This document shows, piece after piece, positions 1 to 7,090 of a DNA stretch of 30,879 nt (the stretch's first letter is position 1; each line of letters starts with the position of its first letter). The notes under the pieces were generated by a model. It was given only the letters and a program-made list of their open reading frames with translations, was not told where the DNA came from and searched no databases. Source of the DNA: a virus; the IMG/VR virus record IMGVR_UViG_3300024518_000533, positions 1-30,879 of that record; one strand, given 5' to 3'. Position numbers and translations under genes: made by a program.

Positions 1-1
1 T

Positions 2-331
2 ACTCTCTACGTAATGAATACTTTTGACGGAGAAAATGCGGCAACAACTACTGCTTTAGATATAAACGGTGTTAACGCTGTGCAGTCGTATATTGTGGAT
101 AACATCATCTACGACCATGCATCGGGCATTGATCTGGAAAAGGACAATCTTGGCAGCGGGCAGATCGGATGGAACCTCCTCAACAGCAACACCACTGACG
201 AAACTAACGTCACTGGCAGCATCAACAACCAAACAACGGCTCCTGCGTTTACTAACGAGGGCACAGACGATTATACACTAGGGGCCACTAGTGACGCTAT
301 AGACAACGGCTTAGTTAATCCGGGCACATAA
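2..331 (+). CDS. C-terminal part of a right-handed beta-helix (appendage/tail-fibre-like) protein, 5' partial
   Basis: The reading frame is open from the first bases, so the gene begins before the window; the first internal Met is at 14. What is visible is asparagine-, threonine- and glycine-rich with short hydrophobic strand-like runs (NIIYDHASGIDLEK, WNLLNSNTTDETN). This is the look of the last coils of a parallel beta-helix of the pectate-lyase/tailspike type. It closes with SDAIDNGLVNPG, which resembles the 'SPAIDAG' segment seen near the C-terminus of many such repeat proteins. The 'GAYEY' ending that normally follows is not here but at the start of the next gene, in the -1 frame. The stop overlaps the next start (TAATG). 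A role in host-surface binding or depolymerisation is inference from fold and from its place beside virion genes; no catalytic residues can be judged from this fragment. Confidence 0.6.
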   Translation, partial: TLYVMNTFDGENAATTTALDINGVNAVQSYIVDNIIYDHASGIDLEKDNLGSGQIGWNLLNSNTTDETNVTGSINNQTTAPAFTNEGTDDYTLGATSDAIDNGLVNPGT

Positions 332-948
332 TGGCGAATTCAATAGGCGCATATGCTCAGGGCGGCCTCAATGAGATAGGCGCTTATGAGTACGTGGCGG
401 CTGCTGGTAGTCTTGATCTTACAGCTACCCTAGTTGATATAACAGTAGCCGACCTAGCGGCCACCATGAACTCTACTAATAGTATGACAGCTACTCTGGT
501 GGATGTAGGCGTAGCTGACGTAGATGCTTCCGCTCAGCTAGATAAAGCACTAACAGCCACCCTAGTTGACATAGCCGTAGCGGATGTAGATGCTTCATTA
601 AGCCTATCGCACTCCCTTACAGGAACTCTGGTCGATGTGACTGTAGCGGACATAGATGCTACTGTGAGCTTAGGAGCTAACCTAGACATCACAGCTACTT
701 TAGTTGACATCTCTGTAGCTGACCTAGGAGCGAGTATAGGACTCAACAGGGACCTCACAGCGACACTAACAGACTTAGCAGTAGCTGACCTAGACGCCAC
801 GGTGCTAAATGTCTTAGAGATTACAGCCACAGAAGCAGCAGTAGTAGTGGCCAAGCTCAATGCAGTAGTCGAGCTAGCAGGCAGCGTAGGAGGCACAGAC
901 ACACAGGTACGTAGAGCCCTCTTAACGCTCATAGGGAGACGCAGATAG
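331..948 (+). CDS. repeat protein: beta-helix cap (IGAYEY) plus seven 22-residue repeats
   Basis: A 205-residue protein coupled to the previous gene by TAATG. Residues 1-25 contain two IGAY blocks, the second being EIGAYEYV, the typical last segment of bacterial beta-helix proteins. From about residue 31 to 186 there are seven tandem units with the pattern TATLVDxxVADxDAxxxxxxxL, six of 22 residues and one of 24. They alternate hydrophobic and polar residues as a beta-strand/turn repeat would. The last unit is diverged (TATEAAVVVAKLNAVV) and the C-terminus is basic (LLTLIGRRR). There is no signal peptide or transmembrane segment. No known function is recognised; a fibrous or solenoid appendage subunit is inferred from the repeats and the upstream partner. 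Its 3' end overlaps the conserved upstream part of the terminase frame. Confidence 0.7.
   Translation: MANSIGAYAQGGLNEIGAYEYVAAAGSLDLTATLVDITVADLAATMNSTNSMTATLVDVGVADVDASAQLDKALTATLVDIAVADVDASLSLSHSLTGTLVDVTVADIDATVSLGANLDITATLVDISVADLGASIGLNRDLTATLTDLAVADLDATVLNVLEITATEAAVVVAKLNAVVELAGSVGGTDTQVRRALLTLIGRRR
421..888 (+). repeat. tandem array of seven ~66-bp coding repeats
   Basis: Units begin with ACAG at 421, 487, 553, 619, 691, 757 and 823. Spacing is 66 bp except for one 72-bp unit (619-690). Each encodes TATLVD-xx-VAD-x-DA followed by a variable tail of about 8 residues ending in a hydrophobic residue. Codons differ widely between units (CTAGTT, CTGGTG, CTGGTC, TTAGTT for Leu-Val), so the repeat is conserved as protein and not as recent DNA duplication. 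Confidence 0.85.
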
Positions 949-1004
949 ATATCTATCTACATGAGGGGCAGTCCGAGATAGACGCTGACGATCATCGCTT
1001 TCAG

Positions 1005-2288
1005 GTGGTAGCAGCAGGACGACGCTTCGGCAAGAGCTTCTACGCCGCATACCGGTTATATGAGGCTGCGTCCCACATGACTAAGACACGCATGGATGGC
1101 AGTGTCATTGACCTAACATCAGAGGTAGTGTACTACGTAGGCCCTACCTTCAAGCAGGCACGAGAGAATCTCTGGGAAGTCATGATGGATATGGGCCAAG
1201 GGCTCATAGCAGGTGTCAGACAGAATGAGGGAGAGATTAAGTTAACAAACGGACGACTGATACGGTTCAAGGGCGCAGACGACCCAGACTCCCTACGTGG
1301 AGTGGGGCTCCACTTCGTCGTGATGGACGAGTACGCCTTCATGAAGCCGAGTGTGTGGGAGTATGTGATACGCCCTGCATTAGCCAAAGCCGAGGGCGGT
1401 GCCCTCTTTATCGGGACTCCTGACGGTAAGAACCACTTTTATGACATGTGGCTTGCAGCTACTAACAAGGAAGACCCCAAGAGTGGCAAACCCACCGATC
1501 AGTGGATAGCATTCCAGTTTGCGTCCAAGATCAACACGCACATTGCTGCGGCAGAGATCGAGATGCTTGTCGAGGGGTTGGGTGCCGATGCACGGAAGCA
1601 AGAGCTAGAGGCTAGCTTTGAGGCTACAGGCGGTAAGGTGTTCAATATGAACATGTTTCCTGTCCTCAGACCTGAGTACCTGCAGGGGGAGTATGTCGTA
1701 GCTATTGACTTAGCGGGCTTCTCACAGGCAGAGGGACGGAACAAGTCTAAGAACATGCTAGATGACCACGCCATAGCAGTGGCTGTTATACACGACAAGG
1801 GGTGGCACATCGAGCGCATATACCACGGTAAGTGGGATGTACGCGAGACTGCCTTACGGATAGTCAAGGCGTGGAGAGACCACGGCGGATGTCCGATAGG
1901 CATAGAACGAGGCATGGCCAAGAACGCTGTATGCGGCGAGGATGGTCAGGGCGGGTATCTAGGAGACTTCATGCACAAGTATGGCTTCTTTGAGGTGAAG
2001 ACTCTCACGCACGGCAACCAGAAGAAGCATGATCGTATTAAGTGGGCTATACAGGGCAGAGCAGAGAAGGGTCAGATTACCCTTGAGCCAGACACAGACC
2101 TCCCTATAGACCAAAAGTGGGTAGGCAAGTTCCTCGGCCAAGCTGTAGACTTCCCTAACCCCCTAGCACATGACGACCTGCTAGACGCAGTAGCATACAT
2201 AGACCAGCTCGCAGTAGACGCACACGGCTTTGGTGGTGTGACACTCTATGACGACTGGACCCCGCACGACCTTGAAGTAGGATTCTAA
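1005..2288 (+). CDS. terL: terminase large subunit (packaging ATPase/nuclease)
   Basis: DNA-packaging motor that drives DNA into the prohead and cuts it. The P-loop GRRFGKS lies at residues 5-11 counted from GTG 1005, Walker B at about 103-109 (HFVVMDE). The RNase H-like nuclease carries VVAIDLAG near residue 231, DDHAIAVAVI, and HDDLLDAVAY near 388. GTG 1005 is only the first canonical start; it is almost certainly not the true one. The frame is open back to 915, and codons 951-1004 read IYLHEGQSEIDADDHRFQ, which matches the usual sequence just before the P-loop in this family. The only start-like codon with a Shine-Dalgarno is ATA at 945 (AGGGAG at 933-938), overlapping the previous stop as ATAG. 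No small terminase is recognised in the window. The product would be about 447 residues from 945. The portal follows after one base. Confidence 0.95.
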   Translation: MVAAGRRFGKSFYAAYRLYEAASHMTKTRMDGSVIDLTSEVVYYVGPTFKQARENLWEVMMDMGQGLIAGVRQNEGEIKLTNGRLIRFKGADDPDSLRGVGLHFVVMDEYAFMKPSVWEYVIRPALAKAEGGALFIGTPDGKNHFYDMWLAATNKEDPKSGKPTDQWIAFQFASKINTHIAAAEIEMLVEGLGADARKQELEASFEATGGKVFNMNMFPVLRPEYLQGEYVVAIDLAGFSQAEGRNKSKNMLDDHAIAVAVIHDKGWHIERIYHGKWDVRETALRIVKAWRDHGGCPIGIERGMAKNAVCGEDGQGGYLGDFMHKYGFFEVKTLTHGNQKKHDRIKWAIQGRAEKGQITLEPDTDLPIDQKWVGKFLGQAVDFPNPLAHDDLLDAVAYIDQLAVDAHGFGGVTLYDDWTPHDLEVGF

Positions 2289-2289
2289 T

Positions 2290-4224
2290 ATGCCGATTGT
2301 AGAACTAGACCAAGCCAAGAATGCTAATATCCCTACTAAGGGGTTTCAAGGACTTGTTCACCACATCATGTACCTCGTACGAGAGAACAGGTCAGTACGA
2401 GATAGATTGTATAAGGATAACTGGGATCGTTATGAGAGGACCTTCAGAGGTCTGTACTCAGGATCAGACAAGACACGTGACGGGGAGCGGTCCAAGCTTG
2501 TGACTCCTGCCCTAGCTGCGGCTATTGAGTCCACAGCAGCGACTATTGAAGACGCTATATTCTCACGTGAGCGGTGGTTCGACCTCGCTGACGACAAGCA
2601 GGACAAGGACAATGAGGACATACAGAGAGCGCATGCCTTCTTAGAGGAAGACTTCGACGAGGCTGGTGTCCCTGATGCTATCGCTAAGGTAGTACTGAAC
2701 GGATGTCTGTACGGTACGGGTATTGGTAAGGTGAACATCACCCGGCGTGAGATACGCAAGATAGTAAACGGGGAAGCACAGAGAGAGTTCCGCCCACTGG
2801 TGACGTTAGAGGCTATCCCCCCGTGGGAGTTTGTCATCGACTCACAGGCGCGAGACATTCGTAGTGCGTACTTCGTGGCTCATGAGACCCATGTGCCTCG
2901 TAACGTAGTGTGGTCTCGCATCAAGAACGGGACCTACCGCAACGTACCCCTACACGGCAACACGGCAACTACTACGGCCAGACCTGCTGGTCAAGAGACC
3001 CCTGATGGCTCTCGTAAATCTGAGGAGTTCGATGGGTCTGTCTTCATAACAGAGTACTATGGCCTTGTGCCTGCTGCTATGCTGAGAGGCATCGCCAAGT
3101 TCAAGCCAGAAGATGTACAGGGCAACGGACACGTAGAGGTAATCGTGACCGTAGCCAACGAGCTAGAGATACTAAGAGCAGTGATCAACCCCTTCGCCAT
3201 GAAGGATCGTCCGATCATTGCCTACCAGCACAGTGTTGTCCCCGGTAAGTTCTGGGGGCGTGGTGTCGCAGAGAAGGGTTGGAATGCTCAACGAGCGTTG
3301 GACGCAGAGCTTCGGGCGCGAATGGACGCGCTTGGCTTACTAACCTCCCCGATGATGGGCGCAGACATCACAAGGCTGCCACGGAACCCGGATATGCGCG
3401 TTAGGCCGGGGAAGGTCTGGCTGACCCGAGGGAGACCTTCAGAGGTATTGGAACCCGTAATCCTCGGTAATATAGACCCCAACACGTTCAACCAGTCTTC
3501 AGAGATGGAGCGCATGGTACAGGTAGGCACGGGCTCTATAGAGTCGAATGCCCCCCTGAATGCAGACAGACGTAACGAGACAGCCTCTGGTATCAGTATG
3601 ATCCAGTCGTCTGCCCTCAAGCGGATGCGTCGTACGATGTGGAATATGGAACGTCAGTTCCTTAACCCCCTTATTAGGAAGTCGATGCACCGCTACATGC
3701 AGTTCTCTTCGGATAGGTATCCACAGGACTATAGGTTCAGCATTAAGGGCACTATGGGTATTGTGGCACGTGAGTTCGAGCAAGCACAGCTTATCGGTCT
3801 CCTGAGTAACATAGCCCCGGACTCGCCTAAGCATGACTTAGTGCTGCGGTCTATCATAGAACTATCAAGCTCTCCTAAGAGAGACGAGATACTGGCTGCT
3901 CTCGATGAGATGGCTAAGCCTGATCCTAAGCAACAGCAGATGCAAGAAGAGGCACAGATGCTCGAACTAGAGGCACAGCGAGAAGCTGTTATGGAGCAGA
4001 AGCTGGAGAACGAGAAGACAAAGAAAGAGATTGAGAAGCTCCAAGCTGAGATCGAGCGGATTCGTAAAGAGACTGAGCTTGAGGATGAGAAGGTAGACAT
4101 CCAAGCAGCTAATACCGTGATTGGTCACAACAAGGTCAAGGTACAGCAGGAAGCTCTACAAGTACAGCGAGAGAAGAATAAGCTAGACGCTAAGAAGGCT
4201 GCGGCTAAACCAAAGGGGAATTAA
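2290..4224 (+). CDS. portal (head-tail connector) protein
   Basis: A 644-residue protein forming the portal ring through which DNA enters and leaves the capsid; podovirus-type. The assignment rests on position right after terminase and before scaffold and coat, on length, and on family-like segments such as the N-terminal helix with RDRLYKDNWDRYERTFRG, the mid-protein KFWGRGVAEKGW and the ETASGISMIQSSALKRMRR region. Residues from about 545 to the end are a highly charged coiled coil (EKTKKEIEKLQAEIERIRK) ending in KKAAAKPKGN. A long helical C-terminus is typical of the barrel of P22-like portals (known for the family; extent inferred here). It starts one base after the terminase stop and ends directly against the next start (TAAATG). 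Confidence 0.88.
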   Translation: MPIVELDQAKNANIPTKGFQGLVHHIMYLVRENRSVRDRLYKDNWDRYERTFRGLYSGSDKTRDGERSKLVTPALAAAIESTAATIEDAIFSRERWFDLADDKQDKDNEDIQRAHAFLEEDFDEAGVPDAIAKVVLNGCLYGTGIGKVNITRREIRKIVNGEAQREFRPLVTLEAIPPWEFVIDSQARDIRSAYFVAHETHVPRNVVWSRIKNGTYRNVPLHGNTATTTARPAGQETPDGSRKSEEFDGSVFITEYYGLVPAAMLRGIAKFKPEDVQGNGHVEVIVTVANELEILRAVINPFAMKDRPIIAYQHSVVPGKFWGRGVAEKGWNAQRALDAELRARMDALGLLTSPMMGADITRLPRNPDMRVRPGKVWLTRGRPSEVLEPVILGNIDPNTFNQSSEMERMVQVGTGSIESNAPLNADRRNETASGISMIQSSALKRMRRTMWNMERQFLNPLIRKSMHRYMQFSSDRYPQDYRFSIKGTMGIVAREFEQAQLIGLLSNIAPDSPKHDLVLRSIIELSSSPKRDEILAALDEMAKPDPKQQQMQEEAQMLELEAQREAVMEQKLENEKTKKEIEKLQAEIERIRKETELEDEKVDIQAANTVIGHNKVKVQQEALQVQREKNKLDAKKAAAKPKGN

Positions 4225-4479
4225 ATGGCTAATGATGTAACACCTGCGATGCTGGAGGATGCTATCCTCACAGTGACAGGACTAGAAGACTGGAAGATCA
4301 TACAGCAAGGATTGTACAACGAGGTGCAGGCAGCACAGGCTGGTGCGCTGAATCTCCCAACGTGGGAAGATGTATGTGAGGAGAGAGGCTTCATGAGGGG
4401 TCTCATCTACTGCATCACCCTACGTGATCAGTTGCTGGCGGCAAAGGCCCAGAGGGAACGGGACCGTGCCGACCTATAA
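4225..4479 (+). CDS. small hypothetical protein between portal and zinc-ribbon genes
   Basis: 84 residues, starting immediately after the portal stop. Mostly alpha-helical in appearance (LEDAILTVTGLEDWKIIQQGL, then RGLIYCITLRDQLLAAKAQRERDRADL), with an acidic N-terminus and a charged C-terminal helix, no membrane segment and no motif I recognise. Phages of this layout often carry one unassigned small gene after the portal. Its function is unknown. The reading frame is supported by its exact fit between the portal stop and the overlapping zinc-ribbon gene. Confidence 0.7.
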   Translation: MANDVTPAMLEDAILTVTGLEDWKIIQQGLYNEVQAAQAGALNLPTWEDVCEERGFMRGLIYCITLRDQLLAAKAQRERDRADL

Positions 4480-4726
4480 CTACAAGTGCTCAGAGGATGG
4501 ATACTTTGAGTTAATACAGCGCATGAAGGATCACGCAAAGGGCGAGTGCCCCACCTGCGGGTCCCAGTGTGACCAAGTGTTACTTACACCGCCCGTACTT
4601 GATATAGAGGCCATGGCAGACATTGGAATGCCGGGTGCCTTCTCTAAGTCGGGGGACCGGATGACTAAGCGACACGAAGAAGCGGGTCAAGCTCATCATA
4701 CTGATATTAGGTATGACTACGAGTGA
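4466..4726 (+). CDS. FmdB-like zinc-ribbon protein
   Basis: GTG at 4466 gives an 86-residue protein starting MPTYNYKCSEDGYFE, the characteristic N-terminus of the FmdB/CxxC zinc-ribbon family. An ATG at 4424 adds 14 residues that do not fit the family. A purine-rich AGAGGGAACGGGA precedes the GTG and the gene overlaps the previous one by 14 bases. Cysteines at residues 7, 28, 31 and 35 (YKCSEDG, GECPTCGSQC) supply the metal site; the first knuckle has lost its second cysteine, so binding may be altered. The C-terminus is charged and histidine-rich (KRHEEAGQAHHTD). The family is usually annotated as regulatory, but its role in phages is not established. Downstream, 4727-4820 has no gene. Confidence 0.7.
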   Translation: MPTYNYKCSEDGYFELIQRMKDHAKGECPTCGSQCDQVLLTPPVLDIEAMADIGMPGAFSKSGDRMTKRHEEAGQAHHTDIRYDYE

Positions 4727-4734
4727 CCTAATCA

Positions 4735-4765
4735 ATAGCCCTACACCATTCCTCGGGCGGGCTAT
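4735..4765 (+). other. weak inverted repeat in the spacer before the scaffold gene
   Basis: ATAGCCC (4735-4741) and GGGCTAT (4759-4765) are perfect 7-bp complements with a 17-base loop. The surrounding 94-bp spacer (4727-4820) has no ORF and no T-tract. It may be an RNA-level signal between the portal block and the scaffold/coat block, or chance. Confidence 0.2.
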
Positions 4766-4820
4766 CACCTAATACCGTACACCCCTTGCGGGAGCGGGAT
4801 ACTTATGAGGAGTCATAGAC

Positions 4821-5609
4821 ATGGCAAAATACTTGGACTACGTAAAGCCCAATGGAGACGGGATTGATGTTGAGATAGGCGAGGCTGCCGAGCAGCAGCA
4901 GGCGCGTGCAAGAGACCCAGAGAGTGGGCAGTTTGTCGCTACACCTGAGACTGTTGATTGGGAGAAGCGTTATCTGGAACTTGAGAAGCTGAACAGCCGT
5001 CAGGCACAGACGCTTGGAGAGTACCGACATACTATTGATGAATACATCACCACCCCTACATCTTCTGAGCCAGTACCTCAAGCAGAAGCTCCGTCGCCTA
5101 TTACGGCGGAAGAAATGTACGAGGACCCAAATGCTGCTGTCCTACGGGCAGTAGACAACCATCCTGTAGTTCAGGAAGCACGTGACCTTAAGGTTAGTAT
5201 GGAGCGGAGGGATAGAGCTGAGAGAGCCGACGCCTTCCAGACGAAACACCCAGACTTCCAAGAGATTGGTGCAACCCCTGAGTTCCAGAATTGGGTCGTA
5301 GAGGACTCTACCAGACAGGACTTATACTCCCGAGGTAACCAATACGATTTCAGTGCTGCGGATGCACTCTTTAGGCTTTACAAGGCTGAGAAGGGCATGA
5401 AGCAAGTAACCACTCAACAGAGTATCCAACAGGCCGAGTTAGTGTCGTCCTCTGGAGAAATGGTACAAGAACCTGCAACGTACAGCCGTTCTGAGTATAT
5501 TAACAAACTCAAGCGGTCGAAACAAGGGGACTTGGACGCTGAGGATTGGGTACGGACCCATGTCGCGAACTACCGAGTAGCCCTCCAGAGTGGGAATGTC
5601 CGTGACTAA
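4821..5609 (+). CDS. capsid assembly scaffold protein
   Basis: 262 residues, acidic and charged, with long predicted helices and low-complexity Gln/Ala stretches (GEAAEQQQARARD), directly before the major capsid gene. This composition and position are typical of scaffolds, which fill the prohead and are released on maturation. Visible parts: N-terminal DPESGQF, a helical segment at about 45-75 (WEKRYLELEKLNSRQ), a Pro-rich linker at about 78-95, and a basic C-terminal region (SEYINKLKRSKQGDLDAEDWV) of the kind that contacts coat protein. GAGGAG at 4806-4811 precedes ATG 4821. The assignment is by context and composition and not by a catalytic signature. Confidence 0.75.
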   Translation: MAKYLDYVKPNGDGIDVEIGEAAEQQQARARDPESGQFVATPETVDWEKRYLELEKLNSRQAQTLGEYRHTIDEYITTPTSSEPVPQAEAPSPITAEEMYEDPNAAVLRAVDNHPVVQEARDLKVSMERRDRAERADAFQTKHPDFQEIGATPEFQNWVVEDSTRQDLYSRGNQYDFSAADALFRLYKAEKGMKQVTTQQSIQQAELVSSSGEMVQEPATYSRSEYINKLKRSKQGDLDAEDWVRTHVANYRVALQSGNVRD

Positions 5610-5654
5610 CCAATAGAAGTATTCTTTTAACCACCACGCAAGAGGTAATATATC

Positions 5655-6629
5655 ATGGCAGGTACTACTGCTTTATATACGCCAGATACAGTTGCGTCTA
5701 GTACCACGGTAACCACCGCTGCCAACTTTATTAGAGAGTTGTGGAGTGACGAAGTGATTGCCGTGTACAAAGCGAATACTGTACTGGTACCCCTCATCCA
5801 GTCGATGCCGTTCTCCGGCGTCAAGGGTGACACAGTACACATCCCCAAACCTGCACGCGGCTCGGTATCATCCAAGGTAGCAGGTACGGGCGTTACGCTG
5901 ATCGTTGAGACGTCTGGCGTCTTCAACCTCAGCATTGACCAGCACTTCGAGTACTCTCGTTTGATTGAGGACATCGCCAAGATTCAGGCGTTGGATTCCA
6001 TGCGGGCGTTCTACACGGATGACGCTGGTTACGCACACGCTCTGTCGCTTGACAGCGCGATTCACACGCAAGCTGCTACATGGGCTGGCGGCGATAGCAC
6101 ACCGACCACAGCAGGTGCTACCTACTCCAAGGCAGGCATCGGCGGTGATGGTACGACCACGTGGGTACAGACTGGTTCCGGTAACGGCTCAGCTCTGACC
6201 GACGCAGGTATCCGTCGGGCAATCCAGTATCTTGACGACAACAACGTCCCGGCGCGTCAGCGTCAACTCGTTGTCCCGCCTGTTGAGAAACGTAGGTTGC
6301 TTGGTCTCGCTCGCTTCACTGAGCAGGCATTTGTTGGGGAGAGTGGTTCTAGTAACTCAATCCGCAATGGCCTCATCGGTGACATCTACGGTATCCCCGT
6401 ATATGTGTCTACGAATGTAGCAACGGTTGACTCTTCGGACTGCACAAGCTATCGCGCTTGCCTGTTGTTCCAGAAGGAAGTCTCTGTACTCGCTGAGCAA
6501 CTCGCTCCGCGTGCGCAATCGCAGTACAAGCAGGAGTTCCTGTCTGACCTGTTCACGGTCGATACCATCTATGGCGTAGGTACACCGCGTCCAGAAGCTG
6601 GTCTCGTCCTGATGGTTCCGGCGGCCTAA
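5655..6629 (+). CDS. major capsid protein
   Basis: 324 residues, the expected size for an HK97-fold coat protein. N-terminal ANFIRELWSDEVIAVYKAN is the helical arm. GVKGDTVHIPKPARGSV at about residue 55-71, followed by a beta segment (VTLIVETSGVFNLSIDQHFEYSRLIED), is typical of coat proteins of T7-like and N4-like marine podoviruses. Further coat-type features are ARQRQLVVPPVEKRRLL and IYGIPVYVSTNVAT in the distal half. AGAGGT at 5640-5645 precedes the ATG. It follows the scaffold gene after 45 bases and is followed by a strong hairpin (6638-6656), which could help set its high expression. Confidence 0.92.
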   Translation: MAGTTALYTPDTVASSTTVTTAANFIRELWSDEVIAVYKANTVLVPLIQSMPFSGVKGDTVHIPKPARGSVSSKVAGTGVTLIVETSGVFNLSIDQHFEYSRLIEDIAKIQALDSMRAFYTDDAGYAHALSLDSAIHTQAATWAGGDSTPTTAGATYSKAGIGGDGTTTWVQTGSGNGSALTDAGIRRAIQYLDDNNVPARQRQLVVPPVEKRRLLGLARFTEQAFVGESGSSNSIRNGLIGDIYGIPVYVSTNVATVDSSDCTSYRACLLFQKEVSVLAEQLAPRAQSQYKQEFLSDLFTVDTIYGVGTPRPEAGLVLMVPAA

Positions 6630-6637
6630 TTGGAGAG

Positions 6638-6656
6638 GGGGTCCTAGTGGCCCCCA
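6638..6656 (+). terminator. GC-rich hairpin just after the major capsid gene
   Basis: GGGGG (6638-6642) pairs with CCCCC (6652-6656), extended by a G-U and a C-G pair; the loop is about 5 bases. It begins 8 bases after the capsid stop. No T-run follows (AATCCCTCAA), so it is more likely an mRNA-stabilising or attenuating element than a full intrinsic terminator. Confidence 0.45.
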
Positions 6657-6682
6657 ATCCCTCAACTTAGGAGGAACTTGAT

Positions 6683-7045
6683 ATGGCAGACGGTGTAACA
6701 TTAACCAAAGTAGGAGTACGTGGAGCCAGACAGTTTCAAGCACTGTTTGAGGAAGCTATTCCCTTTAACGTGACGTTTGAAGACGCCTCTATCCTTGACG
6801 GTGACGAGTATGTCAATGACGTCACGGTTCCGGGAGCACAGCTAGGTGACTTTGTCCTAGTGGCTCCTGAACTCGACACGGCAGACCTCGCATGGTATGC
6901 CTGCGTTACGGCGGCCAACACAGTTACTGTCCAGATTAGTAATATGACGGGCGGTACGTTGACTACCTTTGCATCAGGAGCTAAGCTTAACGGTTTGGTT
7001 CTGCGGCTAGCAGACTCTCTGTTTGCCGATGCTAGCGTAATCTAA
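6683..7045 (+). CDS. small beta-rich protein after the coat gene, possible capsid decoration/head protein
   Basis: 120 residues with a strong ribosome site (TAGGAGGAACTTGATATG). The sequence is mainly short beta strands (TVPGAQLGDFVLVAPEL, WYACVTAANTVTVQISN, LNGLVLRLADSLF), without cysteine pairs, signal peptide or membrane segment. Small beta-structured proteins directly behind the coat gene are often head decoration or head-completion proteins; that role is inference. The gene is isolated from its neighbours by two similar G5/C5 hairpins (6638-6656 and 7052-7074), unlike the overlapping genes elsewhere, suggesting that it and the coat gene share a separate expression control. Confidence 0.65.
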   Translation: MADGVTLTKVGVRGARQFQALFEEAIPFNVTFEDASILDGDEYVNDVTVPGAQLGDFVLVAPELDTADLAWYACVTAANTVTVQISNMTGGTLTTFASGAKLNGLVLRLADSLFADASVI

Positions 7046-7051
7046 AGCTTC

Positions 7052-7074
7052 GGGGGGTGTGCTTAACATCCCCC
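7052..7074 (+). terminator. second GC-rich hairpin, after the beta-rich head gene
   Basis: GGGGGGTGT (7052-7060) and ACATCCCCC (7066-7074) form a 9-bp stem with one G-U pair and a GCTTA loop, starting 6 bases after the stop. As with the hairpin at 6638, no T-run follows (ACCTATTAGG). The similar stem sequence and spacing suggest the same function. Confidence 0.45.
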
Positions 7075-7090
7075 ACCTATTAGGAACACT

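Noticed and set aside
534-932. 132-residue minus-strand ORF opposite the repeat gene
   Set aside because: It is a mirror of the 22-residue repeats (low-complexity Ser/Thr/Val product) with no ribosome site; the plus-strand frame explains the periodicity.
4727-4820. Possible late promoter in the spacer before the scaffold gene
   Set aside because: TTGCGG is present but no -10-like hexamer lies at 16-18 bases; only a weak 7-bp inverted repeat is seen.
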